A DNA stretch of 64,000 bases, taken from NCBI RefSeq assembly GCF_002797595.1, contig NZ_PGFE01000001.1, positions 558,001-622,000 on the forward strand, read 5' to 3'. The stretch comes from Sediminihabitans luteus. Lineage in GTDB: Bacteria > Actinomycetota > Actinomycetes > Actinomycetales > Cellulomonadaceae. Under the pieces are notes generated by a model. It did no database searches, was not told the DNA's origin, and was given only the letters and a program-made list of their open reading frames with translations. The translations under genes were made by a program, and so were the position numbers. Positions 18,592 through 27,506 of the stretch are shown in pieces (within the stretch, counting starts at the first letter, position 1; each line of letters starts with the position of its first letter).

Positions 18592-21500
18592 CTACCAGTT
18601 CGATGCCTTGCCCCACTTGTCGGTCGACGTCCACGCCGTCTCACTGACGTCGTGGTAGCAGGAGAGCTGCATCGAGGCGTAGCCGTCGGCGTTGGTGCGA
18701 CCCGGGTTCGCGTAGCTGTTCGTCCAGTTGGGGTCGTGGCAATGCGCGGTGAAGTCGGTGTTGGGCTGGGCATAACGGACCGTGACCACCATGTAGGCAC
18801 AGTTGTTACGGCAGTCGGACATCGAGACGCGTGACCCGGCGGACGACGTCAGCTCGACGTCGAACGCGCTCCCGCTCGCGCAGTCCTTGGCACTACCGCC
18901 CTCGCCGTTGGCCGCCGTGACGGTGATGCAGACCTCCTTGGACTGGCCCGGACCCGCCGAGACCGTCCTCGATCCGCTGGCACCCACGGTCCCGCTCGCC
19001 GCGCCCGAGAGCGTCGCGGTGTAGCTGCGCCCGTTGCCGGAGCTGCTCCAGGAGAAGGACACGCCGTTGTTCGCCCGGGACGCCGAGATCTGCGGCGTCG
19101 GGATCGGCCCGTACGTCGAGACGGACGCCGACCCGGACCCACCCGGGGTGGTCACGCCGCCGACCTTGACGACGGCACGGACGTAGACGTCCTGCGTCTT
19201 CCCGTTGGTGAAGCCGCTGACGGTCCCGCCGCTCGAGAAGGCGCTCCAGGAGTTGTTGTCGCGGGACACCTGGTACGAGAGCTCGCCGGACGCGACGCCC
19301 GCGACGGACATCGCCGAGAACGTCACCTTGGCCTGCCCGTTGGAGCCCGTCGGGGTGGCCTTGACCCCCGTGACGGTGCCCGGCTTGGCATAGGCACGCA
19401 CCGCGTTCGACTTGCCCGACCACGGCGCGGTCATCTTGAGCTCCTCGGTCGCCCGGTTCTTGGCCTTGACCCGGAACTGGTAGCCCGACGTGCTGGCCTT
19501 GAGGTCCACGGCCTGCGAGGTGGTCGCGCCCTTGACCTCGAGCGTGCTCTTGAGCGAGCTGCCCTCGTAGACCTCGAGCACGTAGCCCGAGATGTCAGAG
19601 CCACCGTTGTCCGACGGCGCCTTCCACGACACCTCGGCCTGCACCGTGCTGCCGAGGCCGCCCATCGAGACGGTCGGGGTGCCCGGTGCGCTCGGCACGG
19701 TCGTGGGCGTCTCGGCCTTGGACGCGACGCTCCAGTCCGACGGCAGGGGCGCGTCGTTCACGGCCTGCACCATCACGGTGTACGGCGTGCCGTTCGCGAG
19801 GCCGTCCCACACGATCTCGGTGCCGGTCACGCCCTTCTTCTCGGCCGATCCGGTCGGCGGTGCGGGCGAGATCATGAGGTTGACGGAGTGGATGGGCGAC
19901 CGGTCGGAGTAGGTCTTGTTCTCCCAGGTCACCGTGAGCTGTCCGTCGCCCAGACCCAGCGTCGGGGCGTCGGGCGCGTCGGGGCTCTGGTCCGGGCGCG
20001 CCGGTGGCGAGGGCGGCGACGGGTCGGACGGGCCGACCTTGTTCTCGGCGACGACCGTGAACGTGTAGGTCACGTCGTTCGTGAGTCCCTCGAGCGTGCA
20101 CGTCGTCGTCTCGCACGCGAAGGTGTCGCCCTGGTCCGACGTCACGACGTAGCCCGTGATGGGGGTGCCGTTGTCGGCGCGCGGCTCCCACGAGAGCACC
20201 ACGGTCTTGCTGCGGACGTCGTCGATCGTCGGGATGGCCGGCGCGTCGGGACGTCCCAGCACCGTGAGCGTGATCTTGCCCTCGACCTCGCGGTCAGGGT
20301 CGTGGGTCGAGTCGCCGATCCGGTACACCACGACCATCGACCCGTGGAACTCGGGGTTGGGCGTGACGACGACCGAGTCCCCGTCGATCCGGACCTCGCC
20401 GTCGGGGTTCGTCAGTCGTGCCGACTTGAGGTCCAGGCCCGTCCCCTCGTTCTTGAACGGGTCGATGTCGTTGCCGAGCACGTCGACCGTGCTCGCGATC
20501 CCCTGCGTGGCCTCCGCGACGACGTCCTCGTTCGCGACTGCGAGAGGCCGGGTCGAGGCGACCACGCTCACGCGCAGGCTCGTCGCGACGGGTTCGCTCT
20601 CGCCGTCCGTGACCGTCACGGGAACGTCCGCGACCGTGCCCTTGACCGCGCTCGGGTCGGCCTCCGCGGTGACCGTCGAGCCGACGAGCGTCAGGGTCAC
20701 GCCCGCGGGCGCCCCTTGCCCGACGGTGAACGTCAACGGGTCGCCGTCGGCGTCCGTCGCGGTCTTGGCGAGGTCGAGCGTGCTGTGGTCGCCCGACGAG
20801 ACGTCGAGCGCCGAGGCCTGCATCTCGGGCGGCACGTTGGCCGGCGGGAGCACCGTCACGGGCACCGAGAGCACCGAGGTGAGGCCGTCCGGATCTCCAG
20901 GCCCGTCGCCGTCGGTGACCTCGAACGAGACCGTCGCGGTCCCGGTGAACTCCGGCTGCGGCGTGAACGTGAGCGACGTGGTGTCGGGCGCCGTGACGTC
21001 CCCGTTGAGCGCGCGCAGCGAGCTCGCGCCGGTCAGGCGCACCGAGCGCCCGTCGGCGGCGACGACCTGGTCGGAGAGCGCGAAGGTCAGCTGCTCGCCG
21101 TCGAGCACCGAGAGCTCGGGCGCGCCGGGGCGGAGCATCGGCGGCTGCCGGTTCTCCGGGTCGTCCGCCGCAGCGTCCTCCGAGCCCGGCAGCGGCGGGA
21201 CACGGACGAACGCCTGCCCGGCGAGACCGTCCTGGTCGGTCACCACGTAGCGCAGGAGCTGCGGGGCGTCCGTGAGCTCGACGGTCATGACCCCGTCGTC
21301 CCCGACCGTCGCGGTCGGCGCCTCGGTCGAGACCTCGAGGGCGTCCGCGGTGCCGTCGGGGTCGGCGTCGTTGTCGAGCACGTCGACCGTGACGCTCGTC
21401 GCGTCGACGACGTCCTCGTCGGGCACGACGTCGTCGTGCGGCACGGGCCGCAGGAGCGGAGCCTCGGCGTCGACGGTCACGGAGACCGCGGCCGACGCCC

Positions 21501-24500
21501 GCGCGCCGAACGTGTCCTCGATCGTGTAGTAGAAGCCCTGCGTGCCCTCGTCCTGCGTCGTCACGACGATCGACGTGCCCTGAGCGGTCGGCTCGAGCGT
21601 GCTGTCGTCCGAGATCTCGCTCGCCACGAGCGAGATCGCGTTGCCCTCGGGGTCGGAGTCGTTCGCGAGCGCACTGATCGCGACGTCGCGGCCCGGGCGC
21701 ACGAGCGCGACGTCGTCGGTCGCGACCGGCGGCTGGTTGAACTGCGGCGGTGCCGCGATCCCGACGCGCACCGTGCCGGTCGCGCTGAGGCCGCGCGAGT
21801 CCTTGACCTCGTACGTGAAGCTGTCGGTGCCGGTCGCCGAGTCGATCGGGCTGTACACGACCGCGCCGTCGTCGACCTTGACCGATCCCATCGTGGGTGC
21901 GCTCGTGACGCGGGTCAGCCGGACCCAGTCACCGTCCGCGTCGATCCCGGCGGTCGGGATCTCGATGCGCACCTGCTGACCCGCGAGCGCCCGGGCGACG
22001 ACGTCGCGCGGCTGGGGCGGCGAGTTGTCCTCACCCTCCTGGATGCGGATCGTGATCTGCGCCGAGTCGACCTGGCCGTTGACGTCGCGCACCGAGTAGA
22101 CGGCGTGCGCGGTCCCCGCGTCGTCGCCCGCCTTGAAGCGCACGATGTCGCCCGAGACGAACGCGTCGCCGAGTCCGGGCTCCGTGTTCTCGGTCAGCTC
22201 GTCGACCAGCTCGATCGAGAGGCCGTCGGGGTGGGTGTCGTTGCGCAGCACGGGGATGTCGACGACGTCACCCGTGTGGACCACCACGTCGTCGGCGACC
22301 GCCTGGGGCGGGGAGAACTCCTCCGGCTCGGGCACCGGCATGACGCGCACCGTGCCCGTCGCGGTCGCCGTGCCGTTGGACACGGTGTAGCGCACGAGGA
22401 CGGTCGACGCGGGTCGGCGGAGCTCGGTCACGCGCAGCACCTGGTGCGCGAGCACCGCGACCGTGACGCCCGCGTCGTCGGCGACCTCGACGTCCTGCAC
22501 GACGAGAACGCCGCCTGACGGGTCCTGGTCGTTCGCGAGCACGTCCACGAGCGCGGATCCGCCGCTGGGCAGCAGCACGACGTCGTCGACGACGATGGGC
22601 GGGGCGTCCTTGGCCTCGGGGTCGACGACGTCGACCCGGACCACACCGGTGACCGTCTCGGGGCCGTCGGTCACCTTGTAGAGCACGTCGTAGGCCCCGA
22701 CCTCGGGGGCGGTGAAGCGGAACGTGCCCGCGCCGACGTTCGTGCTGATCGTCGCGCCCTTCGCCTGGTCGACGCCCGCGAGCCGCAGCTCGTCCCCGTT
22801 GGGGTCGGTGTCGTTCGTCAGCGGCTCGACCGTGATCGTCTCGCCCGCGGGCACGGTCACGTGGTCGGCGACCGCGACGGGCGGGAGCGGCTCGTTGGGC
22901 TTGACCTGGACCCAGAGCTGCCCCTCGGCGACCATCTTGCCGTCGCTCACGGTGATCTTGACCTCCTTGCGCCCCGTCGACCCTCCGGCGTCGCGGAAGG
23001 TCACGGTGCCGTCGGGCCGGGCCTCGACGTCGTCCTTGCCCTCGACCTCGGCGCGCACGAGCTGGAGCGGGTCCCCGTCGGGGTCGCGGAAGTACTGCAG
23101 CACGTTGATCGAGGCGGTCGTGCCGCGCTCGAGCGTGAGCACCGGGGTGCCGATCTGCTCGGCGCCCTCGTTCTTGTCCCAGGGCGAGATCGTGAGCTTG
23201 ACCGTTGCCTCGTCGGTGCCGCCGCGTCCGTCGTCGACCTGGTAGGTGAACGTCGCGGTCCCGGTCGCGTCCTCGGGGACGACGGCCTGCAGCGCACCGC
23301 CGTCGAGCACCCGCTGGACGTCGAGGTTCTCGGGGCCGTCGCCCTTGACCGTCGCGGTCATGACGTCGCCGTCCGGGTCGATGTCGTTGCCCAGCACCGG
23401 CAGCAGCGTCGACGTGCCCGGGCGGACGCCGAACGCGTCGTTCGCCGCGACCGGGTCGCGGTTCTTCTCGCCACGGTTGACCAGGAACTCGTCGGTCACC
23501 TCGGGGATGGTCTCGGACGCGTCGGACTCCTCGCCCTCGGCCGCGCTCTCGTCGACGGGGACCTCCCAGTCGTCGACCTTCTCGAACTGCTCGGCGGCCA
23601 TCCACACGGTGCCCGAGGCGAGGTCGTTGAGCACGACGACCTTGCGGTTGACGCGGTACTCGAGCGGGTTGTCCTCGTCGAACCCGTCGAGGGTGCCGGC
23701 GACGTCGTGCGCGTCGCCCGCGCAGTCGCGCAGGTACTTGCCCGATCCGGACCACGCGCCGTAGTAGCAGCCCGCGACGTGCACGGGGGCGGCGGGCGTC
23801 CCGATCGCGTCGTGCACGACCGCCTCGCCGCCACCGAGCGGCTGGATCACGAAGGTCGAGCTCGTCGCGTACGCGACCTCGTCGCTCGCGGCGCTCGGCT
23901 GCTGAAGGCGGCTGCGCCCGGCGTCGCGGACCTCTACCTCGTCGCCTCCCGGCAGCGTCAGCAGGCCGCTCGTGCGGTCGAGCACCACGAGGTCGGAGCC
24001 GACCGCGGTCGCATCCAGCTCGTCACCCGCCGCGACGTCCAGGCTCGAGGTCGAGACCTCGCCCGGGTTCCCGTCCGCGTCGGTCGCGACGTGCACGACC
24101 TGGCCCGCCGCGGCCGAGACCGCGTACACGTCGCCGGTGGTCGCCCCCACGAGCAGGCTCGGCCCGCCGAGCGTCGCGGTGGGCTCGGTCTCCTCGGCGT
24201 CGAACCTGCGCAGGTCCTCGAAGGGCAGGACCCACAGCTCGTCCTTCTTCCCGTCCACGACCGCGACGGCGGCACCGGCCATCGCCACGGTCGCCTGCTC
24301 GGGGAGGTCGGCGGTCGCGGTGTAGTCGAGCCGCGCCGGGTCGATGGTCTTGGCCGCGGCCGACGACGAGTCGTCGAGCAGCACCTGGCCCGCGTCCTGG
24401 AGGACGTCAAAGGTCGCCGACCCGACCACGACCTCGCCGTCGATCGCCTGCGCCTCGTCGTTGAAGCGCGCGACCTGGGCCCCGGCCGAGCGGGTGATCC

Positions 24501-24648
24501 ACACGCCCGAGTCGTTCAGGTCGATGTCGGCGGTCTCCTCGCCCTGCGCCGTGACGGCGAGCGCGACGAGCACGGTCGCGAAGACCGTGACGGCGCCGGC
24601 GGACGCGATCGATCGTCCACGACCACGAAGTCGTCCCAACACACCCAC
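18592..24648 (-). CDS. Giant Ig-like/cadherin-like and FN3 repeat surface protein
   Basis: 2018 residues from GTG 24648, chosen because GGGGGAG lies eight bases upstream; the in-frame ATG at 24729 overlaps the predicted -10 box. One membrane helix near the N-terminus (SIASAGAVTVFATVLVALAV, about 15-38) anchors an extracellular body: a beta-rich region (about 40-350), then many bacterial Ig/cadherin-like repeats (about 380-1480) with the recurring pattern VLxNDxDPDGD, then FN3-type repeats (about 1480-1930). The C-terminal 75 residues hold four Cys in two pairs, possibly a small disulfide domain. In bifidobacteria an FN3 protein in a similar cluster is reported to be cell-surface exposed. It may be a surface scaffold or adhesin built or controlled by the downstream genes. 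Confidence 0.85.
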   Translation of the reverse strand: MGVLGRLRGRGRSIASAGAVTVFATVLVALAVTAQGEETADIDLNDSGVWITRSAGAQVARFNDEAQAIDGEVVVGSATFDVLQDAGQVLLDDSSSAAAKTIDPARLDYTATADLPEQATVAMAGAAVAVVDGKKDELWVLPFEDLRRFDAEETEPTATLGGPSLLVGATTGDVYAVSAAAGQVVHVATDADGNPGEVSTSSLDVAAGDELDATAVGSDLVVLDRTSGLLTLPGGDEVEVRDAGRSRLQQPSAASDEVAYATSSTFVIQPLGGGEAVVHDAIGTPAAPVHVAGCYYGAWSGSGKYLRDCAGDAHDVAGTLDGFDEDNPLEYRVNRKVVVLNDLASGTVWMAAEQFEKVDDWEVPVDESAAEGEESDASETIPEVTDEFLVNRGEKNRDPVAANDAFGVRPGTSTLLPVLGNDIDPDGDVMTATVKGDGPENLDVQRVLDGGALQAVVPEDATGTATFTYQVDDGRGGTDEATVKLTISPWDKNEGAEQIGTPVLTLERGTTASINVLQYFRDPDGDPLQLVRAEVEGKDDVEARPDGTVTFRDAGGSTGRKEVKITVSDGKMVAEGQLWVQVKPNEPLPPVAVADHVTVPAGETITVEPLTNDTDPNGDELRLAGVDQAKGATISTNVGAGTFRFTAPEVGAYDVLYKVTDGPETVTGVVRVDVVDPEAKDAPPIVVDDVVLLPSGGSALVDVLANDQDPSGGVLVVQDVEVADDAGVTVAVLAHQVLRVTELRRPASTVLVRYTVSNGTATATGTVRVMPVPEPEEFSPPQAVADDVVVHTGDVVDIPVLRNDTHPDGLSIELVDELTENTEPGLGDAFVSGDIVRFKAGDDAGTAHAVYSVRDVNGQVDSAQITIRIQEGEDNSPPQPRDVVARALAGQQVRIEIPTAGIDADGDWVRLTRVTSAPTMGSVKVDDGAVVYSPIDSATGTDSFTYEVKDSRGLSATGTVRVGIAAPPQFNQPPVATDDVALVRPGRDVAISALANDSDPEGNAISLVASEISDDSTLEPTAQGTSIVVTTQDEGTQGFYYTIEDTFGARASAAVSVTVDAEAPLLRPVPHDDVVPDEDVVDATSVTVDVLDNDADPDGTADALEVSTEAPTATVGDDGVMTVELTDAPQLLRYVVTDQDGLAGQAFVRVPPLPGSEDAAADDPENRQPPMLRPGAPELSVLDGEQLTFALSDQVVAADGRSVRLTGASSLRALNGDVTAPDTTSLTFTPQPEFTGTATVSFEVTDGDGPGDPDGLTSVLSVPVTVLPPANVPPEMQASALDVSSGDHSTLDLAKTATDADGDPLTFTVGQGAPAGVTLTLVGSTVTAEADPSAVKGTVADVPVTVTDGESEPVATSLRVSVVASTRPLAVANEDVVAEATQGIASTVDVLGNDIDPFKNEGTGLDLKSARLTNPDGEVRIDGDSVVVTPNPEFHGSMVVVYRIGDSTHDPDREVEGKITLTVLGRPDAPAIPTIDDVRSKTVVLSWEPRADNGTPITGYVVTSDQGDTFACETTTCTLEGLTNDVTYTFTVVAENKVGPSDPSPPSPPARPDQSPDAPDAPTLGLGDGQLTVTWENKTYSDRSPIHSVNLMISPAPPTGSAEKKGVTGTEIVWDGLANGTPYTVMVQAVNDAPLPSDWSVASKAETPTTVPSAPGTPTVSMGGLGSTVQAEVSWKAPSDNGGSDISGYVLEVYEGSSLKSTLEVKGATTSQAVDLKASTSGYQFRVKAKNRATEELKMTAPWSGKSNAVRAYAKPGTVTGVKATPTGSNGQAKVTFSAMSVAGVASGELSYQVSRDNNSWSAFSSGGTVSGFTNGKTQDVYVRAVVKVGGVTTPGGSGSASVSTYGPIPTPQISASRANNGVSFSWSSSGNGRSYTATLSGAASGTVGASGSRTVSAGPGQSKEVCITVTAANGEGGSAKDCASGSAFDVELTSSAGSRVSMSDCRNNCAYMVVTVRYAQPNTDFTAHCHDPNWTNSYANPGRTNADGYASMQLSCYHDVSETAWTSTDKWGKASNW

Positions 24649-24724
24649 AGAAACCGCTCCCCCGCGCTCGCCGACGTCGACCTCCGGCATCGCTGCACAG
24701 GATGCTCCGGTCAACTGCGGCCAT

Positions 24725-24730
24725 ACCATA
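24725..24730 (-). promoter_or_regulatory. Predicted -10 box of the surface protein operon
   Basis: TATGGT on the minus strand, about 77 nt upstream of the chosen GTG at 24648. It would make the first in-frame ATG at 24729 untranscribed, which favours the internal start. Confidence 0.45.
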
Positions 24731-24804
24731 GCCGCTCAGGTGCTGCGAGCGTGAATCCGTCCGGTCCTCGGGCGCGCGATCTCAGACGGCAGGGGTCGAC
24801 GGAC

Positions 24805-25827
24805 TCAGGACGCGCGCTCCGCGAGCGCCTCGGCGAACGCCACCATCGACGCCTTGACCGTGCCCTCGGGCAGCCCGTCGAGCTCGGTCACCGCGTCCTG
24901 GGCCCAGCGCGCCGCGAGCGCGCGCGTCTCGTCGAGCACGGCGTGCTCGCGCAGGGAGCGCACCGCGCCGGCCAGCACCGCGTCGTCCGACAGGTCCCCG
25001 TCGAGCGTCGCGAGCAGGGCGAGGTCGTCCGCGGACGCCGTCCCCGCGGTCGCGCGGGCACGCAGCCGGAGCACGGGCATGGTCGGCACCTTCTCGCGCA
25101 GGTCGGTGCCCGGCGTCTTGCCCGACTCCGCACCCGTCGACGCGAGGTCGAGGACGTCGTCCGCGAGCTGGAACGCCACGCCGAGCTTCTCCCCGTACGC
25201 GGCGACCGTGTCGACGACGTCCTGCGGGCAGCCGCCGAACATCGCGCCCAGCCGGGCCGACGTCGCGAGCAGCGAGGCGGTCTTGTCGGCGAGCACCTGG
25301 AGGTAGTGCGCGACCGGGTCCTCGCCCTCGTCGGGGCCGGTCGTCTCGTGCAGCTGGCCGAGGCACAGTCGCTCGAACGTGCGCGACTGGATGAGCACGG
25401 CCTCGGGGCCAAGCCCCGCGACGGTCGTCGACGCACGCGCGAAGAGCAGGTCGCCCACGAGGATCGCGACGCTGTTGCCCCACACCTCGTGCGCGGCCGG
25501 CGCCCCGCGGCGCACCGGCGCGGAGTCCATGACGTCGTCGTGGTAGAGCGTCGCGAGGTGCGTGAGCTCGACCCCGACGGCGGCCTCGAGGACCTCGGGG
25601 GCCGCGCCGTCGCCCAGCTCGGCCGCGAGCAGCGCGAGCATCGGGCGCAACCGCTTGCCGCCCGCGTTGACGAGGTGGCGCGAGGCGGTGTCCGCGAGGC
25701 GGTCCGACTGCGCGACCGACGCGCGCAGCCGCGTCTCGACGAGCTCCATGCGCTCCGAGACGCGTGCCGCGAGCTCGGGGTCGGGGAGCGGGAACGCGAT
25801 GGCCGAGGCGCTGGGAACGGGTGTCAC
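24805..25827 (-). CDS. grcC: Polyprenyl diphosphate synthase for the menaquinone side chain
   Basis: 340 residues, normal for all-trans polyprenyl diphosphate synthases. The first Asp-rich motif is present as LYHDDVMD, without the CxxxC-type insertion of short-chain enzymes, and the second as QLADDVLD; KRLRPMLALL is the N-terminal Lys-Arg site. It extends prenyl diphosphates with IPP to the long chain attached by MenA. Its position after nuoN and near menJ and menG supports menaquinone rather than cell-wall lipid synthesis. The GTG at 25827 lies six bases after a TAAGTT box, so it can be expressed from its own leaderless promoter as well as by nuo read-through. Confidence 0.93.
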   Translation of the reverse strand: MTPVPSASAIAFPLPDPELAARVSERMELVETRLRASVAQSDRLADTASRHLVNAGGKRLRPMLALLAAELGDGAAPEVLEAAVGVELTHLATLYHDDVMDSAPVRRGAPAAHEVWGNSVAILVGDLLFARASTTVAGLGPEAVLIQSRTFERLCLGQLHETTGPDEGEDPVAHYLQVLADKTASLLATSARLGAMFGGCPQDVVDTVAAYGEKLGVAFQLADDVLDLASTGAESGKTPGTDLREKVPTMPVLRLRARATAGTASADDLALLATLDGDLSDDAVLAGAVRSLREHAVLDETRALAARWAQDAVTELDGLPEGTVKASMVAFAEALAERAS

Positions 25828-25833
25828 GGTATG

Positions 25834-25839
25834 AACTTA
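25834..25839 (-). promoter_or_regulatory. -10 box of a leaderless grcC promoter
   Basis: TAAGTT on the minus strand, six bases before GTG 25827, in the 17-nt gap after nuoN. Confidence 0.5.
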
Positions 25840-25844
25840 GCGCC

Positions 25845-27506
25845 CTACCCGAGCAGATTCAGAACCGGCGCGGGGAACACGCCCAGACCGATCACGCCGA
25901 GCGCGCACAGCACGAGCGCCACGAGCACCGGTGCGCGCGGTCGCACGGCGCGCACGGGCACGTCCGGGACGAGGGCGTCACCGTCCGGACGCGGCGCGGC
26001 GTCGTCGTCCGCGGGGGCGTCGGCGAAGAACATGATCACGACGATCCGGACGTAGAAGAAGACCGCGACGGCCGAGGCCAGGACGCCCACGACCGCGAGC
26101 CACGCGAAGCCGCCGTCGACGCCCGCGCGGAACGCCCCGAACTTCGCGATGAAGCCTGCGGTGAGCGGGATGCCCGCCATCGAGAGCAGGAACAGCGCGA
26201 ACAGCCCCGCGAGCCAGGGGCTGCGCCGGCCGAGGCCCGACCACTGCCGGATCTGCGTCGCCTCGCCGAGTACCACGCCGTCACGCGCGCCGTCCGACTC
26301 GCGCACGAGCGTCACGACCGCGAACGCCCCGATCGTCGCGAGCCCGTACGCGAGGACGTAGAACACGACCGCGCCCAGCGCATCGACCCCGGCCTCCGGC
26401 GTCGGGCGCCCCAGGAGCCCGAGGACCGCGACCAGGACGAACCCGGTGTGCGCGATCGCGGAGTAGCCGAGCACGCGCTTGATGTCGGTCTGCGGGAGCG
26501 CCACGACCGTGCCGACGACCATCGACGCGACCGCGACGACGCACAGCGCGACCTCGAGGGCCCGGAACGTGTCCGGGGCACCGGCCTGGAGGCCCGTGCC
26601 GACGTAGAGCGCGACCTGCACGAGCGCACCGAACGCGGCCGCCTTGGTGCACGCCGCCATGAACCCGGTCACGGGCGTCGGTGCGCCCTGGTAGACGTCG
26701 GGCGTCCACACGTGGAACGGCACCGCGCCGACCTTGAACAGCACGCCCGCGAGCAGCAGCAGGACGGCGACCACGACCATCCCCGTCATGCCGGCCGTGG
26801 GGCCGCCCGCCCCACCCTGGGCGAGCGCCTCGGCGATCGCCTCGAGGTTGACCGAGCCCGTCGCGCCGTACAGCAGCGCCGTGCCGAACAGGAACAGCGC
26901 CGACGCGAACGCCCCGAGCAGGAAGTACTTGAGCGCGGCCTCCTGGCTCAGCAGCCGACGCCGCCGGGCCGAGGCCGTGAGCACGTACAGCGGGAGCGAG
27001 AGCACCTCGAGCGCGACGAACATCGTCAGCAGGTCGATCGTCGCGCCGAAGATCATCATCCCGCCGACCGCGAACATCGTGAGCGGGAAGACCTCGGTCT
27101 GCACGAGCCCCTTGCGCCGCGCGAGCTCCTCGTAGGGCGAGCCCGGCACCGCCGCGGCGGTCGGCGCGAACGCGTCGAGGCCGTCCGCGCTGCGGTCCGC
27201 GACCACGAGCACCGCGACGAGCGCGAGGACGAGCACCACGGCCTGGATCCCGAGCGTCGTCACGGTCAGCCGCAGCGCGCCGCCGAGCACGTCGACGTAG
27301 CCCTGGTCGGTCACGTCCGTCCACAGGGTGCCGACGAGCACGATCGCGGCGACGAGCGCGACGAGCGCGAGCGCGAGCTGCGTCGCACGGCGGGCCGACG
27401 CGGGCACGAACGCCTCGACGAGCACGCCGACCACCCCGGCGCCGAGCACGACGACCAGGGGCGCGAGGTACGCCCAGTCGACCGTGGGGGCGAAGAACGT
27501 CGTCAC
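25845..27506 (-). CDS. nuoN: NADH-quinone oxidoreductase subunit N
   Basis: 553 residues, an antiporter-like proton-pumping subunit of the complex I membrane arm with about 14 helices. Typical segments are FVALEVLSLPLYVLTASARR and KVGAVPFHVWTPDVYQGAPT, which hold the conserved helix-7/8 Lys and Pro region. It is the last gene of the nuo series; GTG 27506 overlaps the nuoM stop as GTGA. It is longer than the usual 480-510 residues, mainly through loops and the C-terminal segment. Confidence 0.97.
   Translation of the reverse strand: MTTFFAPTVDWAYLAPLVVVLGAGVVGVLVEAFVPASARRATQLALALVALVAAIVLVGTLWTDVTDQGYVDVLGGALRLTVTTLGIQAVVLVLALVAVLVVADRSADGLDAFAPTAAAVPGSPYEELARRKGLVQTEVFPLTMFAVGGMMIFGATIDLLTMFVALEVLSLPLYVLTASARRRRLLSQEAALKYFLLGAFASALFLFGTALLYGATGSVNLEAIAEALAQGGAGGPTAGMTGMVVVAVLLLLAGVLFKVGAVPFHVWTPDVYQGAPTPVTGFMAACTKAAAFGALVQVALYVGTGLQAGAPDTFRALEVALCVVAVASMVVGTVVALPQTDIKRVLGYSAIAHTGFVLVAVLGLLGRPTPEAGVDALGAVVFYVLAYGLATIGAFAVVTLVRESDGARDGVVLGEATQIRQWSGLGRRSPWLAGLFALFLLSMAGIPLTAGFIAKFGAFRAGVDGGFAWLAVVGVLASAVAVFFYVRIVVIMFFADAPADDDAAPRPDGDALVPDVPVRAVRPRAPVLVALVLCALGVIGLGVFPAPVLNLLG

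Noticed and set aside
24649-24729. N-terminal extension of the giant surface protein from ATG 24729 or ATG 24690
   Set aside because: ATG 24729 overlaps the predicted -10 box, and ATG 24690 has no well-spaced ribosome site; GTG 24648 has GGGGGAG at eight bases.
22861-26055. A 1064-codon plus-strand open frame
   Set aside because: It crosses the Ig-like gene, its promoter and grcC in antisense. Composition is Arg/Asp/His-rich without a domain.
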